In this document: one piece after another, positions 1 through 10,331 of the stretch
How the letters are laid out: every line of letters starts with the position of its first letter
Position numbering within the stretch: the first letter of the stretch is position 1
DNA from: Echinostoma caproni
Taxonomy: Eukaryota; Platyhelminthes; Trematoda; Plagiorchiida; Echinostomatidae
Assembly: GCA_900618425.1 (NCBI GenBank)
Contig: UZAN01044797.1
Span: 1-34,838 of the forward strand
Reading direction: 5' to 3'
Length of the DNA: 34,838 nt
Notes under the pieces: model-generated
Seen by the model: only the letters and a program-made list of their open reading frames with translations
Told to the model about the DNA's origin: nothing
Database searches by the model: none
Made by a program: the position numbers and the translations under genes

Positions 1-505
1 TTGTTTTGCATTCGACGACCACTGATGACATAACTGAATGAAACATAAGAACATCAATTAATCGAAACAATGGTCTATGCTAGAAATATTTTGCTGTTCA
101 TAATGTACAGCTTGCTGATTGGAATTTCCTTACAGACGGATTCATTGCACGTCGATTCCGCTAAAACAAGATACATCTTTCAAGCAATGTGATCTGTTTC
201 TTTCAGAAGAATAAACGGACACCGAGATTGCTTATGTAGATGGCTGATTAAAGTAACTATGAGGTTGGAACAACATCTGTATGGAATCATTTGTGGTCAA
301 CATAAACAGAAATATATCACGTTCTTCGGGTTTCTGTTTGTGCGACGAACTTTACCATGAATGTTGCAGTCGGTTTAATGGATCAGTTTCCTATATTCCC
401 AATCAAGACGGTTTAAGGCACTGTGATAAACGTTTCGTGCCACCGTTCGTTGACCTAACGGTCGTGAGTATAACGTTACGCTATACATTATATCCACAAT
501 AATCT
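1..505. repeat. High-identity block, 5' flank of an off-window gene copy
   Basis: The block matches 17362-17868 with only scattered substitutions and a couple of one-base indels, far closer than the spacer beyond 834. In unit 2 the equivalent block lies 370-880 bp upstream of the start codon of the minus-strand gene at 16988. Its presence at the left edge predicts another gene copy immediately left of base 1. A 73-codon open frame at 281-502 (FCLCDE motif) shares its C-terminal 55 or so residues with the frame at 17653-17865, but a one-base indel (tcttcggg versus tcttcgggg) changes its N-terminus. I therefore do not call it a gene. Confidence 0.85.
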
Positions 506-506
506 C

Positions 507-833
507 GGATGTTCCTCGACATATTTTAGGGGTACACTATCGACCTCTGTTCACCGTGTTCATGATGCTCGCAGTATGTGTGTGGGGGATTAGCATCCTG
601 GGATGAATCAAACAATGTTTCAAGTAGTTTCATTGAGCAGTTATTCGCATTTCACATCAATGATTTGTCTTGAGATACTAAGTTTTACAATGCATATCAT
701 GGTTACTTACGCTTATAACACCCGAGATAAGGTAGTCTGAACACCAACTTTTGAAGTGTGTAATGTTTTCCGCAGCTGATATGGGGTATATTATTGACCT
801 TTATTTAGGTAAAGACCGGTATTCAACCATGTA
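507..833. other. Unit 1-specific segment, nothing recognised
   Basis: About 325 bp present in unit 1 but absent at the equivalent junction in unit 2 (17868/17870). I see no terminal repeats or open frame of note. It is either a small insertion in unit 1 or a deletion in unit 2. Confidence 0.5.
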
Positions 834-1246
834 TCTATTCTTGGATCAAAATACTTCGACAGATGTATTTCCAAACTTTCTCTGTTAGCTATATTCCTAA
901 CCTCTGTTCGTAATAAATTATCCATTGAAATATACCTCCATTATAGTACTCCATGGTGAGCTGTGATATCATAAAATTATCCCATCAATGCCATTGTTGG
1001 TATTTGTCCACGGGGCCGACGATCTGGGATCAGTTGATGTAATAATATTGTTCATCGGGAAAATATGCTCATTTTAATCCGTTTTCGTTTTCAAACGGTG
1101 GAAATGTTCCAAACAAAATTAAATTCAAACGACGTATCATACTTTTTTTGTGAACTAAATGATCGTTGGTTATGCTCTACAAAGTGTACGCTTCTTTCTG
1201 TGCAGTAGTTATTAGTGTCGTAGTGGATCTTGAGTCTCATTTTGAT

Positions 1247-1270
1247 CGCCGCCGATTTGATAGGGCGGCG
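1247..1270. other. GC-rich perfect hairpin
   Basis: CGCCGCC at 1247-1253 and GGCGGCG at 1264-1270 form a perfect 7-bp stem around a 10-nt loop. This is a conspicuous GC-rich island in AT-rich surroundings. It sits directly in front of the coding-like frame at 1276. No poly-T tract follows it and its function is unknown. Confidence 0.5.
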
Positions 1271-1275
1271 GGTGA

Positions 1276-1591
1276 CTATCAGTTTTCTTTGAATCCATAG
1301 TAAAACACATTACAGGCAAACACGTTCATATCGGATTGTCCGCAGAAACACACAAAGGAAAACGTTTTGAAGCCACGTTAAGGGCGGTAATTTCCGCTGC
1401 GGTTGAAGCGGTTGGAAAAGCTTTCACTACAGTTATGTGTGGCTCAAAAGGCATTTTCTAGCTTGCAATATGTTTAAAACATGGGGCGAACGGAATGCTG
1501 CTTAATATATCTCACGCAGGACCCTTTGGGTACTCGAAAAACAGTTACGCTAAGGGCGACTTCAGAAACAGTTCCGTGCTTTTCGTTCACG
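1276..1591 (+). pseudogene. Coding-like frame with one in-frame amber stop, ending at a splice donor
   Basis: One reading frame is open from 1276 (after TGA at 1273) to TAG at 1459-1461, and open again in the same frame from 1462. The codons are rich in purine-first triplets, and the translation looks protein-like on both sides of the stop, with motifs such as HVHIGLSAETHKGKR before it and HAGPFGYSKNSYAKGDFR after it. A possible acceptor (ctatcag, AG at 1281-1282) and a strong donor (G/GTAAGA, GT at 1592) would bound an exon of 1283-1591. Past the donor the translation degrades to low-complexity Asn/Ile/Lys. I do not recognise the family and found no counterpart in unit 2. It is most simply an exon or mobile-element ORF broken by one nonsense change; chance is not excluded. 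Confidence 0.35.
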
Positions 1592-1599
1592 GTAAGAAT

Positions 1600-2440
1600 T
1601 ATAGATTTGTCGAAAGTCTGATTATATTTGATGGTAATCATGATAATAACAATAAAATAATTATAAAGATAAAAATGAAGAGTTTCAGCAACAAACTGCA
1701 GATGTTTCGCAACAGGTTTGCATCAAATGTTTATCCTGATTGAAGAAGCTCAATGGGAAATGGGCGATTTGGTCTGACATCTCGTGATATTGCAAGGCCT
1801 AATGAGTTGTCTCAGCATACGATAACGTAATCGGCATTGACCACAATTTCTCCTGGATTTAAACTGTTCGTCCCTCTAGTTTATGGATTAAGGTGCAACA
1901 TTGCTTCAGAAATGCCATCAATGCCATAGAAAATGGTCGACATAGAAGATATTCCTAGACTTTTTAATTTTTCTCAGCCCTATTCTCTTTCGGTGTCGAT
2001 GACAATTTCGGATTTTAATATTCAGAACACTGCTATGAATTGTACTCGTAAATATAAACACTAATCTTCATTTATAAATAGGTTAGGTTCATTTGGTTAT
2101 ATAAACATATTCCGAGAAACGATCCACATAGAGATCGATACCTTCATCGGTGACTATATTTTCCCCCTTCGAACTCACGCGTATTTCTAAGGTTAGTTGA
2201 TTTGGTTATCGAAACATGAACCACAATTAAAATTACTCGAGTCTATCCCGTAAAAGCAGCAACCGTAATTTAACGGCGAACGCTCAGGTCATTGAATCAG
2301 GGCTGTGACACTTGGAGTTGAAACTGATGTAAACAACGGTGAAATCTAAAATTGCGAAATGAACCAGTTGTGAAGCATGTTTATTCATGTTCAGCGATTG
2401 GCTGACGATGCAAATTTTGCTTCTCACACACGCAGAATGC
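1600..2440. other. No recognisable feature
   Basis: AT-rich sequence without a convincing open frame or repeat. Unit 2 at 18101-18720 is not clearly alignable to it, so one of the two units has been replaced or eroded here. Confidence 0.5.
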
Positions 2441-2750
2441 AGTGACGACTAATGGGTATTTGTATATGGATAGTAAACGCCCTTACTGCATGTCCATCTG
2501 TTTGTGTTTGTGATTTTGACGATTAGAAAGTAACCTCCTCGTAGATCACAACGCCATTATTTTACTACGTTTTAGCACGTTGGTGAAATTTATGAGTCTT
2601 TACATAGATCACTTCTTCAAGTAACGCATGGTCTCCCTCATAATACTCTCACTGAGTTTTCTAGTGACTGGTATATGACAAACGCGCTACTTTTCACCAT
2701 CCTCGTATTCCATGTACTGATTTCCAATTTTAATTTGTAACTGCTCAACC

Positions 2751-3041
2751 ATGATCACTGTGGATTTTTTCATTTTGACGGTACTAGCGCTTACATCTGT
2801 TATCACTGGGTCCCGTGACATGATATGTTCGCTTTCTACTGCTGATCATCCAGCATTCGGAAATCTCGTGGAGCACAAGAAAGCTCGTGATCAGTGGCGA
2901 ATATCTTCCTCACTCGACCTAACCATCATGTGTGCTATGAATAAGTTACTTTATTTGAAACCTGATGAATTGTATGCTGAAGGAGTGTTCTACACAGTTG
3001 CTATGTGCAATCACCAAATTGACGTGTTTTTCCATTCATGA
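2751..3041 (+). CDS. Hypothetical 96-residue protein with signal-like N-terminus
   Basis: ATG at 2751 opens 96 codons ending at TGA 3039-3041. The N-terminus has a short start followed by a hydrophobic run (FFILTVLALTSVITG, residues 6-20) resembling a signal peptide. The remainder contains three cysteines near residues 26, 61 and 86 and no domain I recognise. The homologous stretch in unit 2 keeps the start and hydrophobic segment (19013, DFFIL motif) but is frameshifted and stops after 61 codons, so at most one copy is functional. There is no expression or splice evidence, and the length is only modestly above chance. Confidence 0.25.
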   Translation: MITVDFFILTVLALTSVITGSRDMICSLSTADHPAFGNLVEHKKARDQWRISSSLDLTIMCAMNKLLYLKPDELYAEGVFYTVAMCNHQIDVFFHS

Positions 3042-3488
3042 TTCAGTAGTCACCATTTCGTTGAAACCGGCTAAAACTCGATAGGTCTCAAAATTGCAAT
3101 ATCACAACCAGAAAGATGAGAAACAGGCAATATATTTCGCAGCATGCTTTTGTGGCCTTTGTTTCATTTTTGTAAAACTTAACTGGTAGCAAATGTTATG
3201 CTCTGTACAGGTTGTCCAGTCCGTTCATTGTTTCCGACAAAGTTACTTTGGTGGAAGGTATTTACTGTGTATTACTGGTAGCGCATATAAATGATCATCA
3301 GTCCATTTATTTTAGGGGCTATAAATTTGCCGTAACCCAGGACCGACACTATGCTGATAATGTTTGAAGGAGGATAATCTGTGTCTCTTATAGTTAGCAA
3401 CCGATATACACTCAATTCCATTTCTGAGCAAGGATAACCGGTTGCAAACAATCGATTGAAGTTTGATCTTTGTCAGTTTTAAATATTA

Positions 3489-3686
3489 GGAATTCTTGTA
3501 TCGAAATTCACACTTGTCAACAAGATATCGTCTGTCTGCAGTACAGTTGTACATGTGGGCCATGCATGTTTCACGCTGGAGCGGGTTTCCGTTTGGTGCT
3601 GTTTCAACAAACACTCAGGAACTCTACGAATTATGTTCAAACAGTACCGTATCTCGTTTGATGTATCGCACCCAATCATTACCTAG
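3489..3686 (+). CDS. Unidentified open frame shared by both units (unit 1 copy)
   Basis: From GGA at 3489 to TAG at 3684-3686 there are 65 open codons with no ATG start. The same frame, exactly 65 codons with the same terminal TAG, is open in unit 2. A possible acceptor (taaatattag) precedes it. The translation looks plausible for a protein (FNKHSGTLRIMF motif, HACFTL). However, differences between the copies are spread over all three codon positions, which does not indicate purifying selection, and the opposite strand is also open in both units (3479-3679 and 19829-20035). Either a relaxed exon or a coincidence. Confidence 0.2.
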   Translation, partial: GILVSKFTLVNKISSVCSTVVHVGHACFTLERVSVWCCFNKHSGTLRIMFKQYRISFDVSHPIIT

Positions 3687-4240
3687 GCTAATTGAAGTTA
3701 CATGGACAAACCTGTCGTGCATTATTAGGCAAAAGTGTGGAAATTTTGAGCGCTTGAGCACAAACGATCCGAGCGAAATCCATAGAAACATCTGATCTGC
3801 GCGTTTGCTTCTTTTTGTCTAGGACAATGTATTGATTTGGACTCCACAAGTGAATGCTGATATCATTACGGGGAGAAAGAGACAAAAGCTACTCTGGTGA
3901 ATTTGATCTATTTAGGCAGTATAGCACAGAGTTTTGAGAAATTGATGCCAGCAAATCTGTCATGTCGCTTTTCTACGTCCCGTCCAACTTAACCCATCAC
4001 TATTCGTCAAAACTTATTATAGAATCATAAATTTTAACACGTTCGATTCCTTTTTTTATTTAGCTTCATCCATTTCGTTCATCGGTGCCTCGATGGTGGA
4101 TTTTCTCGTTTGCCACTTTCTTTTTTAAACATGTTGCTCGACTTATCTCCTAGATCGCTCATTTCCTGAGAAAAGTTTTGCACATCCTCATCTTAGTCGT
4201 AACTGATTTTCTGGACTCGAGGGTCCGGATTCTGCGCGTC

Positions 4241-4260
4241 AACCACAACCACAACCCCAA
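4241..4260 (+). repeat. Short CCACAA simple repeat
   Basis: Three imperfect copies of a CCACAA/CCCCAA motif. The equivalent in unit 2 (about 20880-20900) has been reduced to caaactcaatcac, so this simple repeat has changed length between units. Confidence 0.6.
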
Positions 4261-4595
4261 CGACACGACCTCATCACACGCGTAGGACTGGTAGTCAAAC
4301 AGATCGCTCCTCAGATCTTATTTTCCGTAGTTACCATACAAAATCCGATGGTAATTCTCGCAATATTTGGTTAAGTTTTAGACTATATGAGAATACGCTA
4401 ATCACCCTATCTACTTAGCACCTTAGTACACTAATTATTGATAAAGACAGCTGCATAATGGATTCAGTTATACTGAGCTACTCCCGCCTAATTTATTATT
4501 TATGTTTAGTGGATTGAAGTGAATATAGCTTCGTTCATTGTGATCACGTCACTGGCATAGCTTAGGGACGATAATTCAATCTGAAATGGTTTGCA

Positions 4596-5102
4596 TTGGA
4601 ATACAAACGTTTTCCGGGAAACCCTTGCCTCAATCAGAAATCTGCAATTGAGGGTTTCCATTTTATATCTGCGAAGTCAGATTATCCACCAAAGCCATTC
4701 CTCGTGAATCCATTTCAGAGTCGCACCAGAAACAGAGCTTCAGTCACTCGTGTAAAGCACCTAGGTTGTTCCTCACTGATTCTTTTTCGTGCATTCATCC
4801 AAACGGACGGTGTAGCATATTGCCTCTACAGCACGAAATTACCCACATTTCACTATTCCCGAAAACTTCATTTGCAATGGTGGAACTGTAATTTATGCTA
4901 TACACTGCAAGTGGAGAATAAAATGCGGCTGCTTGGTAGATGTCATGTATTGCAAGCACATACAAGACGGGGTAAACTTTGCATAACATCAAACAATGTT
5001 CAAACTGTGAAACAGATTGAAAGCTCAAAATCAGTTTGGATGCACGTGAGTTCAAAGTCGCAATGTATGTTTACTGACAGAATAATTTGTAATCCCCGCT
5101 GA
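4596..5102 (+). CDS. Hypothetical 168-codon open frame
   Basis: This is the second-longest open frame in the window, after the BEL/Pao pol frame. It starts at a TTG, not an ATG, so if real it is an exon and not a complete gene. It has many Lys, Arg, Ser and Cys and no domain I recognise. The first 40 or so codons are also open in the same frame in unit 2 (21223 onward; shared EGFH and ISAKSD motifs), where the rest, about 4725-5236, is deleted. At this base composition a frame of this length would be rare but not impossible by chance in a window this size. Confidence 0.22.
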   Translation: MEYKRFPGNPCLNQKSAIEGFHFISAKSDYPPKPFLVNPFQSRTRNRASVTRVKHLGCSSLILFRAFIQTDGVAYCLYSTKLPTFHYSRKLHLQWWNCNLCYTLQVENKMRLLGRCHVLQAHTRRGKLCITSNNVQTVKQIESSKSVWMHVSSKSQCMFTDRIICNPR

Positions 5103-5692
5103 ATCTGTTCGTGCTTCGAAGATTACTAATGTGAGATGATACTCGCTGTGATGGAAAGTTTATTAGTAAGCACCACCTGAGGGATCATGTGAGCATTCAT
5201 ATAGCCATCACACAACTGGTTAATGTTCAAGATCACAAGCAAGTGGTCAACGTCGTCGCTGTGCAGTGGGTGACCACAGTACTTTGACGAGTGACTGATG
5301 TACTAAGGATGATATATCAGTGTACGTTGTCTGGCCAGCGCTAATAGGCTGCCACCAAATGCTTTACAAACTTATTCTTCTCATTTATGGCTAGTTGATG
5401 CCCATCGCAACAAAGGATGTGATGTTCGTCCTACGTTTCAATGAACAAAAAAAAACACTGGCGAATTGTGAACGCCTGTGTCAACGCTAATACGACCCTA
5501 TCAAAAACACCTGCCATAAACAAAGCATACTTATACCAGTGTGAAACATTTTGACCCGAAAGGTGTATCGCTGACCAGAGTAATATATTCGACACATACT
5601 GAAATATGAGTAAAATGAGATGACTGTCACTGTCATGATTTTATTTTGTTGAAGCGAGACAAACGAAGGAAGAGAGGGTTTATACATTGATC

Positions 5693-6335
5693 AATGAAAG
5701 GAATTGCTGCACCTTGTTGATAAAACTCAGCCGTTGTTGATGAACGGGAATCCCACAGATCCGTAACTAATGATAACTGCAAATTAACGGGCTGGAATGA
5801 ATGTAGGGACCACTAAACGTGCTATCGTATGCGGAAGCGACCTAACACGCATTTTATCACACCATGGTCTGCATCAATATAAGTAGGCGAAACATGTCAG
5901 ATTTACTGAAACTGGTTGGGTCGTAACTTGCAAATAAGTTGTTGCAATATTTTATTGCTAATAAACGTAGCTGGAGATATCTTTCGCATCTGCCACCTAA
6001 CCGAACAATGCACTGTTCTTTAAAACATGGGTTTTAGAAAGAACACCCATCGACGAAATGAGCTGTTAAGTGAACATCTTATCTGTCGTATTGTATTGTT
6101 TATGTGATTACTGATTCAGCCCATTCATGACATTTTTTGATTGACGCGTCGCATCAGAACAAATATCCGGTTAAAAACGCCCGACTAGTGGTCGCGATTT
6201 CCTACATCGCCGAAAGTACTTTGATGTAACTGGTTCGCTGCTCTGAATCATACAGCGGTTCCATCAATATATTCTTTATAGCATAGGTAAATGATCAGAG
6301 CGGAGTAAGTGGGTACATCACGTATTCTTATTTTC
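5693..6335. other. Unit 1-specific stretch with a partial internal duplication
   Basis: About 640 bp with no partner in unit 2, where cattgatca at about 21665 runs straight into the sequence matching 6340. Within it, about 5985-6062 (ccgaacaatgcactgttctttaaaac... gttttagaaagaa) resembles 6885-6960 in the same unit. It was probably created by a local duplication in unit 1, or trimmed by deletion between the repeats in unit 2. Confidence 0.55.
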
Positions 6336-7313
6336 ATTATATTTTACCATTTCGGATGATAATTCTATATAGCTGCCCACATCATCTTCCATTTCTTGTT
6401 TCGATTGGGAAATAGTTCGCCGTCAGACATAAACGCATCAGCTGCCATTGCCAGCGATCACCAGCTTCATAGTGGTGAAGGTTGCCATTAAGCTGTGCGA
6501 GCTATAAGCACTGTTTATCATATCCAGCCTATTCTTGATGATTGCATTGCTCTCTCGTATAATTAAAAAGATTGAAATATACTATTTGTTGGAGTAGGTT
6601 TGTGGTTCATATCTAATAGCTCTCCTAGGATTTTGTTGCTTCTCTTCTTCTTGTCATATCGAACCATTTATTTGAAATCAGTAATGAAACGGCAATCGGA
6701 AATCGTTTATCACCATTTTGGTCACATACTCATCTAACCGTATAACGCACACGGTCAATGTATGTCTGTGATATCAGTCGAAGGCAGAGATAGAAACATT
6801 CGATTAGCTCTTCACCCACGAAAAGTATGCACCATTGTATTTGGCACTGGTATAAATATGGCTTGATATAGCTCTGATATCTGCCACATAATCGAACAAT
6901 GCATTGTTGTTTGAAACATCAGGTGATTGGTTTTAGAAAGAATGCCTTTCTACGAAATAATCGCTCACCTTTCCTACAACCCAACAAGTGGGTCAGATTC
7001 TCTTACTTCTCGAACGGAGAACCAGTTGTACTATTTTGTATGTGATTGCAATTTGCATCTTTTGAGAAAGGTTGCCTCACACAGATCGCAGAAAGTTTAT
7101 TTTCAGTTCAATATTTCTCCACTCGATTTCATGGAGTGTACGGTAGGTAAAGTTCAACTGATTTAACGCAAATGGACATATTTGGGTTTCCTACCAAGCT
7201 TTCAGCTCATAGCAGCCCTATTGTGTGTGTCGATGACATTTATGCATAGTCATATACGTGTGTTTTGCTGAAACTATCGAAACAATTGCACTTCATCTGA
7301 TTCACTCTCTCCC

Positions 7314-7338
7314 TATATATATATATATATATATATAT
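7314..7338. repeat. (TA)n microsatellite
   Basis: About 12 TA dinucleotides. In unit 2 the same site (22595-22615) is a mixed (CT)n(TA)n tract with far fewer TA units, an expected length-variable marker between array units. Confidence 0.95.
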
Positions 7339-7604
7339 GGGTTATTAATATCCTGGTGAACAATATGTCGACAAGAAGATGCTTGTGAAGTAGGGCCTAA
7401 CCAGTCAAAATATTCGGAATAATAATTACTTCTTTGTCAGAACGTCACTCGCAAAGTTGATGCTGGTGCGCTACCAAATCAGTTGAATGACAAGCACATA
7501 CTATTTGACCAAAGGTGCTTCTGAGTTCCACCTGTTTGCCGAGTTTAACAGGTTGCTTGCAAACTTTTCATTTCAAATTGGAAAACGAAAACGACGGTCT
7601 AATA

Positions 7605-7671
7605 AGCTGCCCGGTGGCCGAGTTGGGTAGCATGCTTGCGTTCTACCTATGAGGTCCCCTGTTCGATGTTG
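7605..7671 (+). repeat. tRNA-derived SINE head, 3' truncated (unit 1)
   Basis: The segment begins gctgcccggtggccgag and contains a good RNA polymerase III A box (TGGCCGAGTTGG, 7615-7626) and a degenerate B box about 45 bp later (tgttcgatgtt, 7660-7670). It aligns with the longer copy in unit 2 at 22884, but roughly 200 bp of the body 3' of the B box is missing: ttgacacatttccgtc joins directly to flanking sequence. It resembles tRNA-Ser/Leu-type heads, but no cloverleaf can close, so it is a retroposon and not a tRNA gene. Confidence 0.55.
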
Positions 7672-8650
7672 ACACATTTCCGTCAAAAGTGGCAAACTGA
7701 GAAAAGAGGCTGAAATGAACTCAGTTCACATGAGTTAGGCGAACCAATATTCAGCCGCAGGATCATGAGAAATATATGGCCCATGTGAGCAGTATTGTGA
7801 ATGTTAAAGTGTTAATAACACAGCGATGTCGGTAGAGGATTATATTCACCGACCTTTCCGTGCGCGAGATTTTGTGATGTGCCTATATATTTTCAGAAAA
7901 ATCTGGAGGCAAATACAAATAACAATAATGTGAAAAATGTTAAACTTTTATCACCGAATACGTGTTGATGTTTTTTTCGCAGGTTATAGAAAGATCCCCG
8001 GAAACGAGTATTTGATCTTAGAGGATAAAAAACGACCGTCCATTTAACATTTATAGTTGCCTATGTCAACACCACAATGACCACCAAGCAAAATATTGAA
8101 TTCCAAAAAAATCATGGAATATGGGAAGAAACTGCGCGATCTGTTGGGTATTTCCATTTTTTAACTAGCTCCAGAAACAGCGATTGGACTGCCATACAAA
8201 CACGGTAAAAAGTAAAACCAGGTGCTTTGCTGAAACAAAACCAATCCACAGAATGCGGTTTATTCACGTGAGTACATCAGAATTACCTCCCTGAACGCGC
8301 CGAATGCGTTGTTGCAAGTTCGTCGGTATATTTGTATCCATCGTCATCCTTATAGGACCACATTTACGTTTGTTGCATACTGACTAGTGCGAAAATTATA
8401 AGCTCTGAACATGATTGAACTTGGAAATATAAAAGTGATCACGTGCTTAGGCTAGAGATAGATTCACAGTGATATACATATACAGGCATCAACATGGATT
8501 CCCTCGCGTTTAAGCACAAAGCACCAAATTTGTGGTTAAATCAATACGTTTGTAGAAAAGCGCATATGTAGCAAAATGCGCAACCGCAGGATAGGTGCCA
8601 AAAGTATCATTTATTGTGCTTAAAAATGAGTTACCTGGTCTCCATATGGT

Positions 8651-8812
8651 TCATATCGACGTCAGTTGGTTCGCCTGTTCTTTGGTGAAAAGCAGTTGAA
8701 GTTTGTCTCTTTTTTCATTTACTCTTTTGGCATGACGAAGATGTATTGTTTGGGCATCAATACAGCCACGATGTACAAATTCTGACAAAGCTTGAGCATT
8801 GAAGTATTTTCC
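8651..8812 (-). CDS. Unidentified coding-like segment, repeat copy A
   Basis: On the minus strand 53 codons are open, from 8812 (after TGA 8815-8813) to TGA 8653-8651, with no ATG-led start of that length. The core reads NAQALS....HRGCI....TIHLR.A.RVNE, with a basic, amphipathic C-terminus. A second copy with 52 codons, almost the same boundaries and the same core lies at 9695-9537. Differences between the copies fall mainly at third codon positions (TCA/TCG, CAT/CAC, ACA/ACC, GAT/GAA), as expected of sequence once under protein-level selection. The family is unknown to me. It could be an exon tandemly duplicated in a host gene or part of a mobile element. Confidence 0.35.
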   Translation of the reverse strand, partial: GKYFNAQALSEFVHRGCIDAQTIHLRHAKRVNEKRDKLQLLFTKEQANQLTSI

Positions 8813-8935
8813 TCAAAATACTCCCTTCTGTATCAGAACACACGAGACTGGAGGGACTTTACATTTTGCATTATCCCGATTACCACCAGAACATTTCATG
8901 TGATTTTTGATTGACTGTTCTCTGAACCTGCACTA

Positions 8936-9370
8936 TTGAATGAATGTTTTAGTTTTCAAGGTCAAATATCCAAAAGTCGTCAATTTATGCAAGTGTGCGC
9001 TCCATCTGGCGTGAGAATTATTGTTTTCTCTTTCTTGCATTGTATGAAGAATTGTCACAGTGGAGTGAGAAAGAAGGATCAATGGTTGCCAGTGAAACGT
9101 TGTGCTGGTTTCAGTGGCACTGTCAGTGGGCGTTTCCTCAGTAGAACGAGTGCCCTTGTGATTATCTGCATTGATTTTTACTCACGTTTGAAAAGAGTTG
9201 ATGAGGTCGAGATTGTGGTACATGGAAAATGTGCCAAACATTTTATTCAATCGGGTTGGTTCCCTCTGCACACTGAAATTGAGTTTGTCCAGCTTGATGA
9301 ATTTGATATTTTTCGACTGGATGAGAATCCTAAATTTGATATTGGAGTTAAAAGTACGGTTAGCTATTAA
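8936..9370 (+). CDS. Hypothetical 144-codon frame between two direct repeats
   Basis: ATG is not at the very start of the open region, and the first 80 or so residues look unremarkable. The C-terminal 55 residues are strongly protein-like, acidic and amphipathic (VDEVEIVVHGKC, EIEFVQLDEFDIFRL, then ENPKFDIGVK), with GNN-rich codons. The opposite strand is also open over 9186-9385 and ends at a consensus donor (C/GTGAGT, GT at 9185), so strand assignment is uncertain. There is no counterpart in unit 2 and no family is recognised. A frame of this length can arise by chance in a window this size. Confidence 0.25.
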   Translation: MNECFSFQGQISKSRQFMQVCAPSGVRIIVFSFLHCMKNCHSGVRKKDQWLPVKRCAGFSGTVSGRFLSRTSALVIICIDFYSRLKRVDEVEIVVHGKCAKHFIQSGWFPLHTEIEFVQLDEFDIFRLDENPKFDIGVKSTVSY

Positions 9371-9536
9371 ATATTCGGTTATCTAACGTCTGGAAGTAGT
9401 GTCTTCATTAAATAACAGTAGGAGGAACACCGATCTCGCTCAACATTAGCCGTCCCTACACAGGCCACTTTGTAAAATCCCGCTAGCATATCTTTATGTT
9501 TCTTCTGTCACAACTACTTTTGATAGCCAGATATGT

Positions 9537-9695
9537 TCATTCCAGATGTTGATTGATTTGAGCTGTTTGTCGCAGCGATAACGCAATGGTCTGTGTTCTT
9601 TCATTTACTCGGTTGGCTTGACGAAGATGTATGGTTCGAGTTTCAATACAGCCACGGTGTCCGGATTTCGACAAAGCTTGAGCATTGACGCAAAC
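9537..9695 (-). CDS. Unidentified coding-like segment, repeat copy B
   Basis: Minus-strand frame open from 9695 (after TGA 9698-9696) to TGA 9539-9537, paralogous to 8651-8812, with the shared core NAQALS/HRGCI/TIHLR/RVNE. The two copies, about 880 bp apart in direct orientation, bracket the plus-strand frame at 8936-9370. The homology is clear over about 95 bp (9598-9690 versus 8712-8803) and fades at both ends. Confidence 0.35.
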   Translation of the reverse strand, partial: VCVNAQALSKSGHRGCIETRTIHLRQANRVNERTQTIALSLRQTAQINQHLE

Positions 9696-10331
9696 TCATC
9701 AACAACCAATGTTTCCAGGTGAAAACGGAGAAAATGACCTATCACTATTCACTGTGAATAAATGGAACGTGGACTAAGTTGAAATACTGTCTGTCGACGT
9801 TTCACCGGGGAATGCTGCCAAGTTCCTCAATCCACAGATCGGCTGATAACGAAGTGGGAATAATCCGGTCGGGTGGACAACAGAGTAGGCTGCGATCAAC
9901 GGAAATACGTTGACAGCAAAGCTCGTTTGCAAGTTTGACAGTACGTTGTTTAGTTATTTGATCTCAACAAAATTTCAAAACCGAATCAATTGAGAGAAAA
10001 ATGGTGTTCATTCTTTTTTAGAGATCCGGTTACCGGGTTTCCGTACGAAGCATTATGGCCAAAAATATACAGGTTTATTTTATTATGAAAACGAGCATAA
10101 TTTTCTGTGTGAAATAATTATCAATACATCATTCAGGATCGTCGCATGTTCATTTTTAGTGTCATCAAAATGTGCTTCCAGTGCACAGTACCTTATTGAG
10201 AGTCGTGTATTTTGCGAATAGATCACACATTGCCTCGGATCTTCTATTCTCACTTTGACCACTTTATTTTCGTGGAGATTGCCGAAAATGTTACCTTTGG
10301 TTGCTGAGCGTATATTTACAATTGAAATGAC

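Noticed and set aside
1672..1743. C-terminal part of the 1495-1743 frame as coding
   Set aside because: After the donor at 1592 the translation is low-complexity Asn/Ile/Lys from AT-rich DNA, so it is more likely intron.
7605..7680. tRNA gene
   Set aside because: A and B boxes are present, but acceptor and anticodon stems cannot be formed; a SINE head explains it.
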